64,000 nucleotides of DNA from Stramenopiles sp. TOSAG23-2 (taxonomy: Eukaryota; Sar). Shown here one piece after another: positions 10,146 through 20,648 of the stretch (position 1 is its first letter; the number at the start of each line of letters is the position of its first letter). The translations under genes were made by a program, and so were the position numbers. The notes below the pieces were generated by a model. The model made no database searches, was not told the origin of the DNA, and was given only the letters and a program-made list of their open reading frames with translations. The stretch is from contig LT649235.1 of the NCBI GenBank assembly GCA_900128395.1, positions 1-64,000 of the forward strand, written 5' to 3'.

Positions 10146-11430
10146 TTACATTTTTGCTCCTGCTGATGTATCAATAGCAAATTTATTATTCAATAAATTG
10201 GAAATATCTGAATCACTAAATCCCATTTCAACCAAAACAGCATGGGTATCCCCTCCTGCTTTCGGTTTTGGTCGTGGTTTATAACCCGGAGTACGCGATA
10301 ATTGCGGTGCTGGCATTGGTTCAAAGAGACCAGGCCATTCTGGCGTTGGTGCAAAATTACCTCTTGCAACGTTATGCTGATGAAGAAACGAGTATAAAAA
10401 AATTGTTAAAACAAGTCTTTGAAGCGGATACATAGTCATTTGAGATAAATAAATTACTTACTGGATGTTGAGCTGCTTCAACTGCACTTAATACTGGCGC
10501 AACACATGCATCTTTGCCTTTGAAAATTTCTTCCCATTCATCTCTAGTTTTCGTTGCGAAAATACCTTCAAATCGTTTTTTCATCCATGGCCAGGCTGAT
10601 TGATCACCTTGTGAAGGTAAACTCTTGAAATCAAGTCCTAACGTTTCCACCATGATTTTGTAAAATTGAGGTTCCATTGCTTGTACAGATACCCATTTAC
10701 CATCTTTGCATGTGTATGTATTACTCCAATGTGGTCCTTGCATTAAAGCAGCAGCATTTGCATTTGCTCTTTTATCAGGTGTATCCATTGTTGGCATAAT
10801 ACCATCGGGTTGCAACCATTTAAACAATGGCAAGGCAACATAATTTGCACCATCTGTCATTGCTACATCGATTACTTGCCCTAAACCAGATTTACTCTTT
10901 TCAATCACAGCAAGTAATACACCCATAGCAAGCATGACACCGCCACCAGCATAGTCACCAGCAAAATTCGCTGGCGGCAATGGCCTTTCATCGCCTCTTC
11001 TGAACAAGTCCAATGCACCGGATATACTAATATAATTTGCATCATGACCAGCTGCGTAAACATATTTTGGATCTCCTTTTTGTCCCCATCCAGTCATTCT
11101 TGCATAGATTAGTTGGTCGTTTCCAGCTCGAACGACATCTGGTCCAAGGCCTAACTTTTCCATGACTCCAGGACGAAATGCTTCAACAAGAACATCAACT
11201 TTTTTTGCTAGTTCTAAGAATGTTTTTTTTCCTTCATCAGATTTCAGATCTAATGCGATTGAACGTTTTCCACGAGAGACAGGGTCATTTTGAGATACAA
11301 CTCTACCTTTAGAAACACGGGAAACGGAGATAACATCTGCGCCAAAATCAGCTAAGATACAACAGCCAAGTGGTCCAGGACCAATACCTTCTAGCTCAAG
11401 TACTTTTACTCCCTGTAATGGATATGACAT
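10146..11430 (-). CDS. Alpha-methylacyl-CoA racemase-type protein, two exons
   Basis: Two exons (11430-10462 and 10376-10146) encode about 399 residues of the CaiB/AMACR family. AMACR interconverts R and S 2-methylacyl-CoA thioesters in peroxisomes or mitochondria for branched-chain fatty acid breakdown. Exon 1 carries the catalytic pair in typical context: H129 in AAGHDANY and D159 in FAGDYAGGG. Splicing at a GTAAGT donor in phase 0 joins AAQHP to HNVARGNF, restoring the family C-terminal run ending in SRTPG. Without splicing the frame ends in an atypical tail. The C-terminus is AGAKM, not an obvious SKL-type peroxisomal signal. Head-to-head with another CaiB-family gene. Confidence 0.92.
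10377..10461 (-). other. Spliceosomal intron, 85 bp
   Basis: On the minus strand the donor is CCA|GTAAGT and the acceptor is TTCATCAG|CAT. A TTTTAAC branch-like sequence and a T-rich tract precede the acceptor. Removal restores an uninterrupted AMACR-family protein in phase 0. Confidence 0.9.
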
Positions 11431-11995
11431 TATAATTATATGTATGTTTCTTTTCTTTTCTTTATTCTTTGTTCCTTTCGCTAAAATTATTTCAACAGTA
11501 ATATTTCGTTTTGTTTAAACAAATATTGTGTATGGCATATATGATAAATGTATCTATATTTATCTATATCAAAAGTGTCTATGTTATATGATATACTTTT
11601 CTTCTTCTTCTTTTGTGCTCTTCCTAAAAAATAATCAATTAATATAAAAAATAATAATAAATTAAAATATTATCATATCTTTTTTATATGAAAAAAAAGC
11701 TCTTGTATTTCATGGTATTCCCTTGCTAATACATAAAAACGCGCGTACTACTTTATTAATAATTTATTAAATTCTTTTCTTCCGCCGCCGAGAGAGTTGG
11801 ACTAACCATTACCATAGCTTAGCTTAATAATAAGGCTAACAAACTATAATAACAAACATCAAATATAATACACGTCTATATACAAGTTTATCACGAAGAG
11901 TACAATTCAAATAACAAAAGAGTTAATAGTTATATATATATATATATATAAAATCGTAACATACTTTAAGAAACATTCATTAAAAAAAAAGAAAT
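11431..11995. promoter_or_regulatory. Divergent intergenic region, AMACR / CoA-transferase
   Basis: Shared 565-bp upstream region of two related genes. It holds a GC-richer CCGCCGCCGAGAGAG patch near 11783 and a TA run near 11932-11950, about 45 nt before the plus-strand start. No other gene is seen. Confidence 0.5.
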
Positions 11996-13315
11996 ATGCC
12001 AGGACCATTAGAAGGTATTAAAGTTTTGGATTTAACTGCTTTTATTAATGGGCCTTCAGCGACAGGGCAGATGGCAGAAAACGGTGCTACTGTTCTCAAG
12101 GTGGAGCCTGCTACAGGTGAAGCTATGCGTGGAGCTGCTGGAGGAGCTGGCGTCTATTTTGCTGGTTTTGAGCTATATAATCGTGGAAAAAAATCAATGA
12201 CTTTGGATTTAAAGCATCCTGATAGTAAAAAAGTTTTTAAAAAATTAGTAGAATGGGCAGATGTGCTAGCTGAAAATTTTAAACCCGGAACTATGGAAAG
12301 GCTTGGTTTATCATACAATGTGGTAAAAGAATGGAACCCTAAGTTAATTTATGCTTCTAACTCAGGGTTTGGCCCAGATGGAGAATGGGGGCCAAGACCA
12401 TCATATGATGGCATGGCACAAGCATTTTCTGGCGTGTTAAGCAACAATGCAGGTGGCCCATCACATGCACCAAGACCAATTGGTTTCACCTTTAGTGATG
12501 TGGTTGGTGGTAATTATTTTTATTCTGCTATTTTAGCTGCATTGGTTTCACGAGGTGTCACAGGAAAAGGGACAAATGTAGTTTGCTCACAACTTGGAGC
12601 AACCACATATTTTCAACGCGTAAAAATCTCACAAACGCTTGATAATAAAGGTGGTAGGATTGACAATAGTGGTCAGCATGATTGGGAATCAACATGTTTT
12701 CAACAAGTTCACAAAGCAAGAGATGGCAAATATGTATGTATGAGCATGACGAAATGGGATCAATTCCAAAGATTTGCTCGTGATTCTATAGGAAGGGAAG
12801 ATCTATTGACAGATGCAGTAAAAAAGAGATGGCCGATACCATCTGTTGAAGATCGTGACCATATCTTACTTGAAGTTGGCAAAACAATTGCACAAGAAAC
12901 GTCCGATCATTGGATCGATAAAATGGTTGCTAATAATGTACCATGTGCGCCTGTTACAACATACAACGATTTAATTGATATGGACAGTAGCGTAGGAAGA
13001 CATATGAGAGATAACAAATATATGGAAAAAATTCAACATCGTGATTATGGTGAAGTCAATTGGGTTGGAATTCCTGCAACATTTTCATCGACTCCTAATG
13101 AAGAAGTGCAAAATTTAGTAAATGCACCATACATAGGCGAGCATAATGATGAAACTTTGAAAGCTTTAGGTTTTAGCGATAGTGAGATTAAACAATTTAA
13201 GGCCGATGGTGTTGTACCAACCCCTTCTGGATTACGAGCTATGCCTGGAGCCAAAGATGCTAGAGCAGCCTATGCTGAAAAAATGCGAAATAGAAAACAA
13301 AAGAGTAATCTTTAA
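11996..13315 (+). CDS. Class III CoA-transferase (CaiB/BaiF family)
   Basis: The 439-residue protein is a full-length class III CoA-transferase, a family that moves CoA between carboxylic acids through an enzyme-bound aspartyl-CoA. It opens with the usual PLEGIKVLDLT and has NRGKKSMTLDLKHPDSKKVF and ENFKPGTMERLGL. D168 in FTFSDVVGGNYF is the probable nucleophile. The central SYDGMAQAFSGVLS segment and the C-terminal YIGEHNDETLKALGFSDSEI fit the family. The substrate cannot be read from sequence. It is head-to-head with the AMACR-type gene; co-regulation in fatty or branched acid metabolism is an inference. The start lies in an A-rich context. Confidence 0.9.
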   Translation: MPGPLEGIKVLDLTAFINGPSATGQMAENGATVLKVEPATGEAMRGAAGGAGVYFAGFELYNRGKKSMTLDLKHPDSKKVFKKLVEWADVLAENFKPGTMERLGLSYNVVKEWNPKLIYASNSGFGPDGEWGPRPSYDGMAQAFSGVLSNNAGGPSHAPRPIGFTFSDVVGGNYFYSAILAALVSRGVTGKGTNVVCSQLGATTYFQRVKISQTLDNKGGRIDNSGQHDWESTCFQQVHKARDGKYVCMSMTKWDQFQRFARDSIGREDLLTDAVKKRWPIPSVEDRDHILLEVGKTIAQETSDHWIDKMVANNVPCAPVTTYNDLIDMDSSVGRHMRDNKYMEKIQHRDYGEVNWVGIPATFSSTPNEEVQNLVNAPYIGEHNDETLKALGFSDSEIKQFKADGVVPTPSGLRAMPGAKDARAAYAEKMRNRKQKSNL

Positions 13316-13465
13316 AAAAGAGTGTTTTGTGTGTGTGTTGTTATAAAAAAATATTTTGTATACACGTCAATACGAATATAATATATAATTAATATATATA
13401 ATATACTTTCGGTATATATACACGTATATATTATTTAAAAAATTTACACCCGCACACACACGCAT

Positions 13466-15781
13466 TTAAATCCCATAATTTTCCAAAAATTGACTACGTG
13501 TTACGTCGATTGAATCTTGCATTATTAAATCTGTTTCATTAGTTACTATGACATCAGATTCCATTCTTGCAATTTCACTGCCTTTAAATTTCGAGTATAC
13601 CCCATTGGAACTGAAAGGATTGGAAGTATCTGCTGTATTATTTTCTGCAAATGCAATAGTATCAATTCGATATTCCTTTTGATGATTCACATCATCATTA
13701 TCGTCCGGGTTGTCATCATAATGATCATCATGATTATCGTTTATTATTGTAAATGAATTATCGTTGCTATCGCTTTTATCCATGCTCATGCTTTCATTAT
13801 CATTTGCTAGCCAATTGAATCCATCACTTGCTATGTGTTTTATTTCCAATGCAGCTTCATCAAAACGTTTCAAGGTATCACCCAAGTTATTGTGTTCATT
13901 ATCATATTCATCACTATCATCACCATCTCTCTCTTCTTGCTCTTGCTCCTCTTCTTCCTCCCTTTCATGCCCTTCCTTCCCACGATCAAAATTCTTATTA
14001 TTTACATCAAAATTCTTACTCTTTACAAGCAATGGATTTCCTTTTGGAGTATCATTATTATCAGTATCTTCATTACTCATTCCATTCAATATGTTATTAT
14101 GATACGAATTATCTCCAGCCAATAACATGTGACGCTTTTTTAGTGATTTTTCTTTACTAGTTCTTTCCACGTCATGTAATTCTGTTGTTATAAATGGTTC
14201 AAAAGCTGTGTTTAAATCTTCTAATGTCTCCGATAAAAAATCTGAACGAAGCATTTCAGATGCATTTGGTCGTTCATTTGGATTTCTAGTAAAACATTGT
14301 GTTAAAAATATTTCCAATGATTTCGAAATGGAATCAGGAAACGCTGGAATTGAATCTGTTAAAGCAATCTTCTGCAATAGATACAGCGGCGATATGATGT
14401 TTAAATCTTTCCATGGCGGTTGCCCTGTCATCATTTGTATGACGGTGCATCCCAGCGACCATATATCCGCTTGTACACCATGTCCGGTTTCCAATGCAAC
14501 TTCAGGTGCGATGAAATATGGAGTGCCGCACATAGTTTTAAACTTTTCATCTTGGTACATATTTTGAGAACCTGCATTTTGAAATTGTTTCGAAGTACCA
14601 AAATCAGCTAATTTAACAACACCTCTATCATCGACTAATAAGTTACTACCTTTGATGTCGCGATGTACTATTAAATTTGTATGCAAAAAATGCAAGCCAA
14701 GTAAAGTTTGTGCGGTGTAATTCGCCACGACACTTTCAGATAATGGCCCATATTGATCTAAAATACTTTTCACACTGCCACCTGGTACCCATTCTTGAAA
14801 AATGTATAATTTATTCAATTTTATATCTATTTCCGTACCTAAATAACTAACGATATGCGGATGACGCAGTGTTCGCATTAAATTAATTTCACGACGTAAT
14901 AAGGCCAATTCTTTTTCATTATCACCATCAAAACATACTTCTTTTACTGCCATTAATGACCCATCTTCCATATTCAATGCTTTAAAGACATCACCAAATG
15001 TCCCACTGCCAATAATTTCACCTTTTTTCCAATTAATTTTTGTTTTACCTTGCGATCTTGAACGTCTTGAATATGCAGATCTTCTACTCATAGTTGATTT
15101 CGTTAAAAATGGGCTGGACATACCATTATTTGATACTAGTTGTTCATTATTCTTTGCTATTTTTACACCCTTATTATGATACCGTGGACTATCTGAAAAT
15201 TGTATATACGGTGTATGCGTTGAAGTTTCCGAAGATGGACTAGAAGCCGAAGAAGCAGATATTACATTTTGTAAATGTTGAACGTTTCGATCTATACGTC
15301 GTTTCGTTAAATCTGTTTTTGATAAATTATTTTTCATTTTTTGTTTTGACATATTATTTGGGAATGAGGTTAATGCAGTAGCAAGGGCAGTAGTAGTATT
15401 TTGCTTCTTCTTGTTGTTCTTGGAAAAATGGTTTGATAGCGTTACTGAATTGCGTATTTTTGCAGTTTGTTTCCTAGTAACCTTTTTAAAATCTTTTAAA
15501 TCATTATCTACGCGTTTAATTGCTTCGCTTGCTGGTTGATCATTCATTGGGGCCTTATCATCAAACTCTTCAAAATCTTCTTGATCATACTCCGACCCAT
15601 CGCCATCACTATCTTCAAAATCGCTTTTGTAAATTTCTCTTTCTTCCTCTTCCTGCTTTTCAAAGACATCTTCTATTTCATCCTCTGAGGAATAATAATT
15701 ATTATTTACATTATTGATGCTTTCATCTTCACTATTCACATATTCAGTACTATATGCTTTTGCTATTTCCATGTTGTACAA
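13466..15781 (-). CDS. MAPKKK (STE11)-type protein kinase
   Basis: The 771-residue serine/threonine kinase has its catalytic domain at about 249-516. Visible motifs are the glycine loop GSGTFG (258-263), the lysine of MAVKE (K280), HRDIKGSN (373-380), DFG (393-395), GTPYFIAPE (419-427) and WSLGCTVIQM. The GTPYFIAPEV segment and the EWVPGGSVKSIL hinge are typical of MAPKKKs of the MEKK/ANP group, which start MAP kinase cascades. Residues 1-245 are acidic then basic and low-complexity, and the C-terminal 230 residues are acidic and asparagine-rich. M4 is an alternative start. The gene is head-to-head with the phosphatase/PHD gene and tail-to-tail with the CoA-transferase gene (150-bp spacer). 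Confidence 0.9.
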   Translation of the reverse strand: MYNMEIAKAYSTEYVNSEDESINNVNNNYYSSEDEIEDVFEKQEEEEREIYKSDFEDSDGDGSEYDQEDFEEFDDKAPMNDQPASEAIKRVDNDLKDFKKVTRKQTAKIRNSVTLSNHFSKNNKKKQNTTTALATALTSFPNNMSKQKMKNNLSKTDLTKRRIDRNVQHLQNVISASSASSPSSETSTHTPYIQFSDSPRYHNKGVKIAKNNEQLVSNNGMSSPFLTKSTMSRRSAYSRRSRSQGKTKINWKKGEIIGSGTFGDVFKALNMEDGSLMAVKEVCFDGDNEKELALLRREINLMRTLRHPHIVSYLGTEIDIKLNKLYIFQEWVPGGSVKSILDQYGPLSESVVANYTAQTLLGLHFLHTNLIVHRDIKGSNLLVDDRGVVKLADFGTSKQFQNAGSQNMYQDEKFKTMCGTPYFIAPEVALETGHGVQADIWSLGCTVIQMMTGQPPWKDLNIISPLYLLQKIALTDSIPAFPDSISKSLEIFLTQCFTRNPNERPNASEMLRSDFLSETLEDLNTAFEPFITTELHDVERTSKEKSLKKRHMLLAGDNSYHNNILNGMSNEDTDNNDTPKGNPLLVKSKNFDVNNKNFDRGKEGHEREEEEEQEQEERDGDDSDEYDNEHNNLGDTLKRFDEAALEIKHIASDGFNWLANDNESMSMDKSDSNDNSFTIINDNHDDHYDDNPDDNDDVNHQKEYRIDTIAFAENNTADTSNPFSSNGVYSKFKGSEIARMESDVIVTNETDLIMQDSIDVTRSQFLENYGI

Positions 15782-16526
15782 TATATACTGTTTTCAAAAA
15801 TGTGTATATGTATATATATATATTTATATCTATGTTATACCGTCTTTCTATATATTAAATGCTTGTATGATATCCTTATTAGTTGTTTATCTATCTCTCT
15901 TTCAAATGTAAATATATAGAATATGTGATATATATTTTGTATGTATATTATAGTGCATTTTATTTATTATTAACATTTAACAAACGTCTCTGTGTGCCTG
16001 TGAATATGTAGGACGTAAATACCAGGTACTATTAGAGCTCCAGAGCTCCATTTGCGTTACCAAAAATATGATTTGATTGACGACAAGCACAACTTAATCC
16101 TAATAGGGAGTCCTTAGACTATAAATCTGGAATAAACTAAAGAAATAAAAGCACCGACTTGCTTGCTTGATTGATGGATTTTTTTTTACATAATGGCGGT
16201 ATTACCTTATTTAGACTAACTAAAATTGCTACCTGCATTCCGGACTTGGAGAAACTATTGGTAGGACACCTATACGCGCACAAAATAAGCCTGGAATAGC
16301 ATTATACAGTATATGACTGCTATCCTGCTGCTGTGGGCCTGCTATCCAGCTATCCGGGCTATCATCTACTGTGTTCTTCTGAGCTCAAACTAAAGTACAC
16401 GCATATACACGCTTTACAATTAATGTAACATACATGAAGATAGACGACTATTATACACACATATTATACACACACATACACACACACATATATATAAAAT
16501 ATCCACATCGAAACGTTTCTTATACG
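15782..16526. promoter_or_regulatory. Divergent intergenic region, kinase / phosphatase-PHD
   Basis: The 745-bp shared upstream region contains a GC-richer patch at about 16317-16360 with TGCTGCTG and TATCCAGC (16343-16350), and ACAC/TATA runs just before the plus-strand start. No tRNA or other RNA gene was recognised. Confidence 0.5.
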
Positions 16527-19500
16527 ATGTCTCGAGCTGTTCAAGAACCTGATGCAGAGTTTGCTGTCGTTGAGCCAGAACCTCAAAAATTTATTATAGT
16601 CACAAATAAAAGACACGCTGGAAGTAAAGCATGGGCTGAAACATATTTACACATAAATTATGAAGAAGGAATAAAAGATATGAAGTATATAGTCGATGTT
16701 AGTAAAGACGTTGTACCATGTTTGCTGAAGCAGCATAAACATTTGGACACAGGCGCTGGAAGGAGGACAAAAATGCTTGAAAGCGATAGCACAATTAGTC
16801 CTATATTGGCAATGGAAACGTCTAAAATCTTCGTACAATACGCAACATATATGCATTTATCTTTAAAAGAAAAAACAAATGTTTTCGTAATTTGTTGTCA
16901 AAATGGTCGATCTCGTAGTCCAAATATATTGTTGGTGTATTTAATGATTTTTCATGGATACGACAGGGCTACAGCATCAAAATGGTTAAAAGCCTTATTT
17001 CAGTCACAACGCCCGTATATTACATCGAAAAGTGCCGAATTTCCAAATTTTGTCAAATTCTACAATGTTTTGGACGTAATTGATAAGCAACTTAAAAACA
17101 AGTCGCCAGATTTGTTGGAAGAAATCAAATTTGTAACTATGCAATATTATTATTCTTGCAAGGGTGGTATAAAAGGTATTAAAAGTGGAGAACAACTATT
17201 CAATGAATATGTAAAAGCATCCATCGAAAAGTCCTTTGAAAAATTTGCAGCATCGATAAATTTAAGAACACCAATACGACCGATAAGGAAACAAAATGAT
17301 AGTTCCAGTAGTAATAATTTTGATGGTAACAGCAGGAAGTCTCGTTTTAACATCCAAACTACGTCTTTTGCATTACCTGATGTAATGAATAATTTTGGAA
17401 CACCAATACGACCACCAATAAAAAAACAGATGATCGATAATAATGGCAACACTTCATACGACGGTACGCCTATTACCACTTCAACTACCACCACCACTAC
17501 TAGGACGACGATTGCTACTACTTCTATTATTCCGCGCAAAGCAGTTAAAGATAGTAGTAGTAGTAGTAGTAGTAGCAGTAGCAGAGAAAGAGTAAAAAAT
17601 CCAATTGAAAGAAAGAACCAATCGATTATCTCTAATAATTTATGCATGAAATGTAACGAAGTAGGAAATTTAATATGTTGCGAAACATGTCCAAATGTTT
17701 GTCATCTACATTGCAGTAATCCTCCTTTAAAAGATGTTCCCGAAGGTAACTGGTATTGTTCAGATTGCGTTGCGCGCTGTGTTAAAACTTGCGGAGATAT
17801 CAAACTGACGAAAGTTCTTAAAATGTGTATCGATGATGTATTTTTGAAAGTAAATGCAGAATATGAAAGATATACTGAAGCCGTTGCGTTGCAAGAAAGA
17901 ATATCTAATGGCAACTTTTGGGAAGCAAAGGAATACCGTACATTTGAAATGTTTTTAAGCGACACAATATTGTCAACACAAGAACTTCAGAGTTCTAAAA
18001 GAAAGCGAAAAAAACCACAGCGTTTTGAAGTGCCAGCACCACTACAAAAAAAGAAATCGAACGTACAAGGGATATTTAGTAAAACTCCTGTTGTATACGT
18101 TTTTACAGAATCAGAAGGAAGTAAAAAAAGCAAAAAGAAAGATACTACTAGGAAAAAAGAAAATAGTGCTAGTGAAGAAGAAAGTAGTAGTAGTAGTAGT
18201 AGTAGTAGTGAAGGAGAAAGTGGTAGTAGTAGTGAAGAAGAAAGTAGTAGTGAAGAAGAAAGTAGTAGCGAAGAAGAAAGTAGTAGCGAAGAGGAAGAGG
18301 AAACGTTTTCAAGTTTTGCTGGATGGTTACAAAGTCGCAAAAGAAGATGGAAAAGACTTCGAGAATATAATTCAACTAGCGATGAAGAGAGCAGCGAAGC
18401 TAGCAGCGAAGAAAGCTCTGAAGAGAGTAGCGAGGAGGAAAGCAGTAGTGATGTTAGTAGCGAGGAGGAAAGCAGTAGTGATGTTAGTAGCGATGATGAT
18501 GAAAAAGAATTTGATAATTTTGATGATTGGATGAAGGTAGTCAAAACAAATCGTAGGTATAAGAAAATGAGCGAAAAAGAAGTGAAAGAAGCATGGTTTT
18601 TTCAAGTTTTAAAAAGGCGTAAACGAGAATGGAGGAAATTATACAAAACAAATAAGGATTTTAGCAATCTTAGAAATACAAACAGCACAAACGTAGTACA
18701 ACTGCCAGATAGCAAAGCTTGGTTAAATGAGAGGAAAAATACATGGAGAATGAAAAGAAATTTCTCCAGGAAATATAATCCAGCATTGAAAGCTAGAAGA
18801 ATGCGAAGAATGGATAAGGTTAGAATAGCTAGGTTGAAGAAAAACGTAGAACACGAGGAGAGCGACGACCAAGAGAGATTCTTAAAGAAAATTACAAGAG
18901 TTCCATTTTCAAACACAGATGATTATTTGAAGGAAAGAAAGCAAACATGGAGATCTATGTACCAAGCGAATCCAAACAGACGTAGTGTTATAATTGCAAA
19001 AGAGAAAAAAGCTTTGCAAAAGAAACAGAAAAAAGCAGCAAAGAAGAGAAAACAGGTCATAGAACTTACATCTGCAAGGCGCAATTTTTACAACAAGTTT
19101 CATCACTATCATTACAATACTAGCAAAACTGATGACATGATGGAATATGGTACACTTGTAAAGACATTTGTTTCTCCAGATGAAAGCACATCTGTTAGTG
19201 TGATTACTCGAGTACCTTTACAAGATTTCACGCGTTTGGTTACTGTATTTGTGACAGTAGAAAATTTACACTCTGCAAGTTCAACAAAAAAAAGTTATCA
19301 TAGCATTGAGCAGCAAATTAAGATTATCAATGCAACATGGGAGTCAAAGGAAGTGTCAACATTAAACTTTAATCAACTGTGGGCAGAGGAAAATTTTGAT
19401 GCAATGGAAAAATCTGGTTATGTAGCACAGTATAAATTGAAAGATAGCCGAAACAAAAGCTTTGAATACTTATGGGAAGTTCAATTGGCAGAAATTGCAT

Positions 19501-20330
19501 TGAATTTTCATGGCAACAAGCATATCTGTGAAACTGTGATTCGCACCTTGATGTCACATAAACTGAAAGTGGGTAATAGGCATATGGATAACAGAAACGC
19601 TATATTACGGAGGAGAAAAAAGGGAAGTGCTGCTGCTGAGGAGAAGATTACAGATCTTGAAGCAAGTGAAAATACAAATTTGGAACCAGAAATTGATATT
19701 AGCAAACTTGTTTTATTTGATACAATACTAGATGTTGTTTGTCATGTGCTGATGGTAAAAAAGACTGGTTGCACGTTTACTAATATACACAAGGCCTGCA
19801 AATCTATGTTTGTACGTTTAAAAGGTAGACCAAAGGTAGAAATCTCTATATTTGAAATTCAAGAAGCTATTGATGAGGAATTGGAAAAGACTGAATCAGA
19901 TGCAATTTTATATCGCCAAAACGCACTTGAGAGGAAGAGTTTTCTTTATGATTTGGTATCTCGCAGGAATACGACCCCTGAACCAACAGTGTTTAACAAT
20001 ATGAAAGGAATAGCAATTAACATATTAGCTAGAAATGAAGGAACTCCATTGACAGCAGAAAAAATTTATTCTGAGGCTGTAAAACGTAACCTTACATACA
20101 AATTAGGCAGAAAAAGTAAAGCTATTCCAGTATCTTCTGCAAGTGTCATTGAAAATTGCCTCTTAATGCTAACGGGAAAAGTCCAACATGGAAACGGTGC
20201 ATCACGATGTGGTGTGATAAGGGATTCATTTAATTCTGAAAATGTCCCCTTGTTCATCATTAAAGAAAAAAGGACGGAAAAGAAAGACATGGTGGAAAGA
20301 AGACCAAAAAAAAGACGAAAGAAAAATTAA
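16527..20330 (+). CDS. Dual-specificity-phosphatase/PHD protein with HARE-HTH-like end
   Basis: The ATG at 16527 (MSRAVQEPD) is preferred over an in-frame ATG at 16434, whose first 31 codons look like translated leader (ACAC/TATA repeats). The 1267-residue protein has an N-terminal dual-specificity-phosphatase-like domain with an intact C-x5-R loop (C124 to R130, preceded by Cys instead of His). A PHD finger follows at about 372-416 (CMKCNEVGNLICC, HLHC, WYCSDC), a fold that reads histone H3 tails. Next come a Ser/Glu-rich tract and five basic W/Y motifs at about 596-819. The C-terminus has winged-helix-like segments, one resembling HARE-HTH (AINILARNEGTPLTAEKIYSEA). A nuclear chromatin role is inferred; the architecture as a whole is not one I recognise. 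Confidence 0.8.
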   Translation: MSRAVQEPDAEFAVVEPEPQKFIIVTNKRHAGSKAWAETYLHINYEEGIKDMKYIVDVSKDVVPCLLKQHKHLDTGAGRRTKMLESDSTISPILAMETSKIFVQYATYMHLSLKEKTNVFVICCQNGRSRSPNILLVYLMIFHGYDRATASKWLKALFQSQRPYITSKSAEFPNFVKFYNVLDVIDKQLKNKSPDLLEEIKFVTMQYYYSCKGGIKGIKSGEQLFNEYVKASIEKSFEKFAASINLRTPIRPIRKQNDSSSSNNFDGNSRKSRFNIQTTSFALPDVMNNFGTPIRPPIKKQMIDNNGNTSYDGTPITTSTTTTTTRTTIATTSIIPRKAVKDSSSSSSSSSSRERVKNPIERKNQSIISNNLCMKCNEVGNLICCETCPNVCHLHCSNPPLKDVPEGNWYCSDCVARCVKTCGDIKLTKVLKMCIDDVFLKVNAEYERYTEAVALQERISNGNFWEAKEYRTFEMFLSDTILSTQELQSSKRKRKKPQRFEVPAPLQKKKSNVQGIFSKTPVVYVFTESEGSKKSKKKDTTRKKENSASEEESSSSSSSSSEGESGSSSEEESSSEEESSSEEESSSEEEEETFSSFAGWLQSRKRRWKRLREYNSTSDEESSEASSEESSEESSEEESSSDVSSEEESSSDVSSDDDEKEFDNFDDWMKVVKTNRRYKKMSEKEVKEAWFFQVLKRRKREWRKLYKTNKDFSNLRNTNSTNVVQLPDSKAWLNERKNTWRMKRNFSRKYNPALKARRMRRMDKVRIARLKKNVEHEESDDQERFLKKITRVPFSNTDDYLKERKQTWRSMYQANPNRRSVIIAKEKKALQKKQKKAAKKRKQVIELTSARRNFYNKFHHYHYNTSKTDDMMEYGTLVKTFVSPDESTSVSVITRVPLQDFTRLVTVFVTVENLHSASSTKKSYHSIEQQIKIINATWESKEVSTLNFNQLWAEENFDAMEKSGYVAQYKLKDSRNKSFEYLWEVQLAEIALNFHGNKHICETVIRTLMSHKLKVGNRHMDNRNAILRRRKKGSAAAEEKITDLEASENTNLEPEIDISKLVLFDTILDVVCHVLMVKKTGCTFTNIHKACKSMFVRLKGRPKVEISIFEIQEAIDEELEKTESDAILYRQNALERKSFLYDLVSRRNTTPEPTVFNNMKGIAINILARNEGTPLTAEKIYSEAVKRNLTYKLGRKSKAIPVSSASVIENCLLMLTGKVQHGNGASRCGVIRDSFNSENVPLFIIKEKRTEKKDMVERRPKKRRKKN

Positions 20331-20648
20331 GATAATTTCAATTCTGATCACGCTGTTCAAACAAATATGATACGTATCATATGATATTATTACATTTATA
20401 ATATACAAGTATACTTCTTCATATATTTATAATATATAAAGTAAATAAAATGAAATATACTCTTATGCATTTTTATAGGTATGCACTTTTGATCTATATA
20501 ATTTTGTGTAAAAAGTACGCGCGTTCGTACCACATACGAGTATATAATTTTTTACGAATAAAATATGCATTTTTAAAATAAAAATTTTATAAATTTTACT
20601 TCGTATCATGTATCATAATGATACGAGTTCGTATGATGTGATTTTTTA
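20331..20648. other. Convergent spacer
   Basis: AT-rich tail-to-tail spacer with near-palindromic GATACGTATC, ATCATATGAT and ATCATAATGATAC words. No gene is seen. Confidence 0.6.

Noticed and set aside
17150-18544. Leu/Ser-rich minus-strand ORFs opposite the phosphatase/PHD gene
   Set aside because: They are reverse translations of Ser/Glu and Ser/Thr repeats (AGTAGT runs) and show no independent features.
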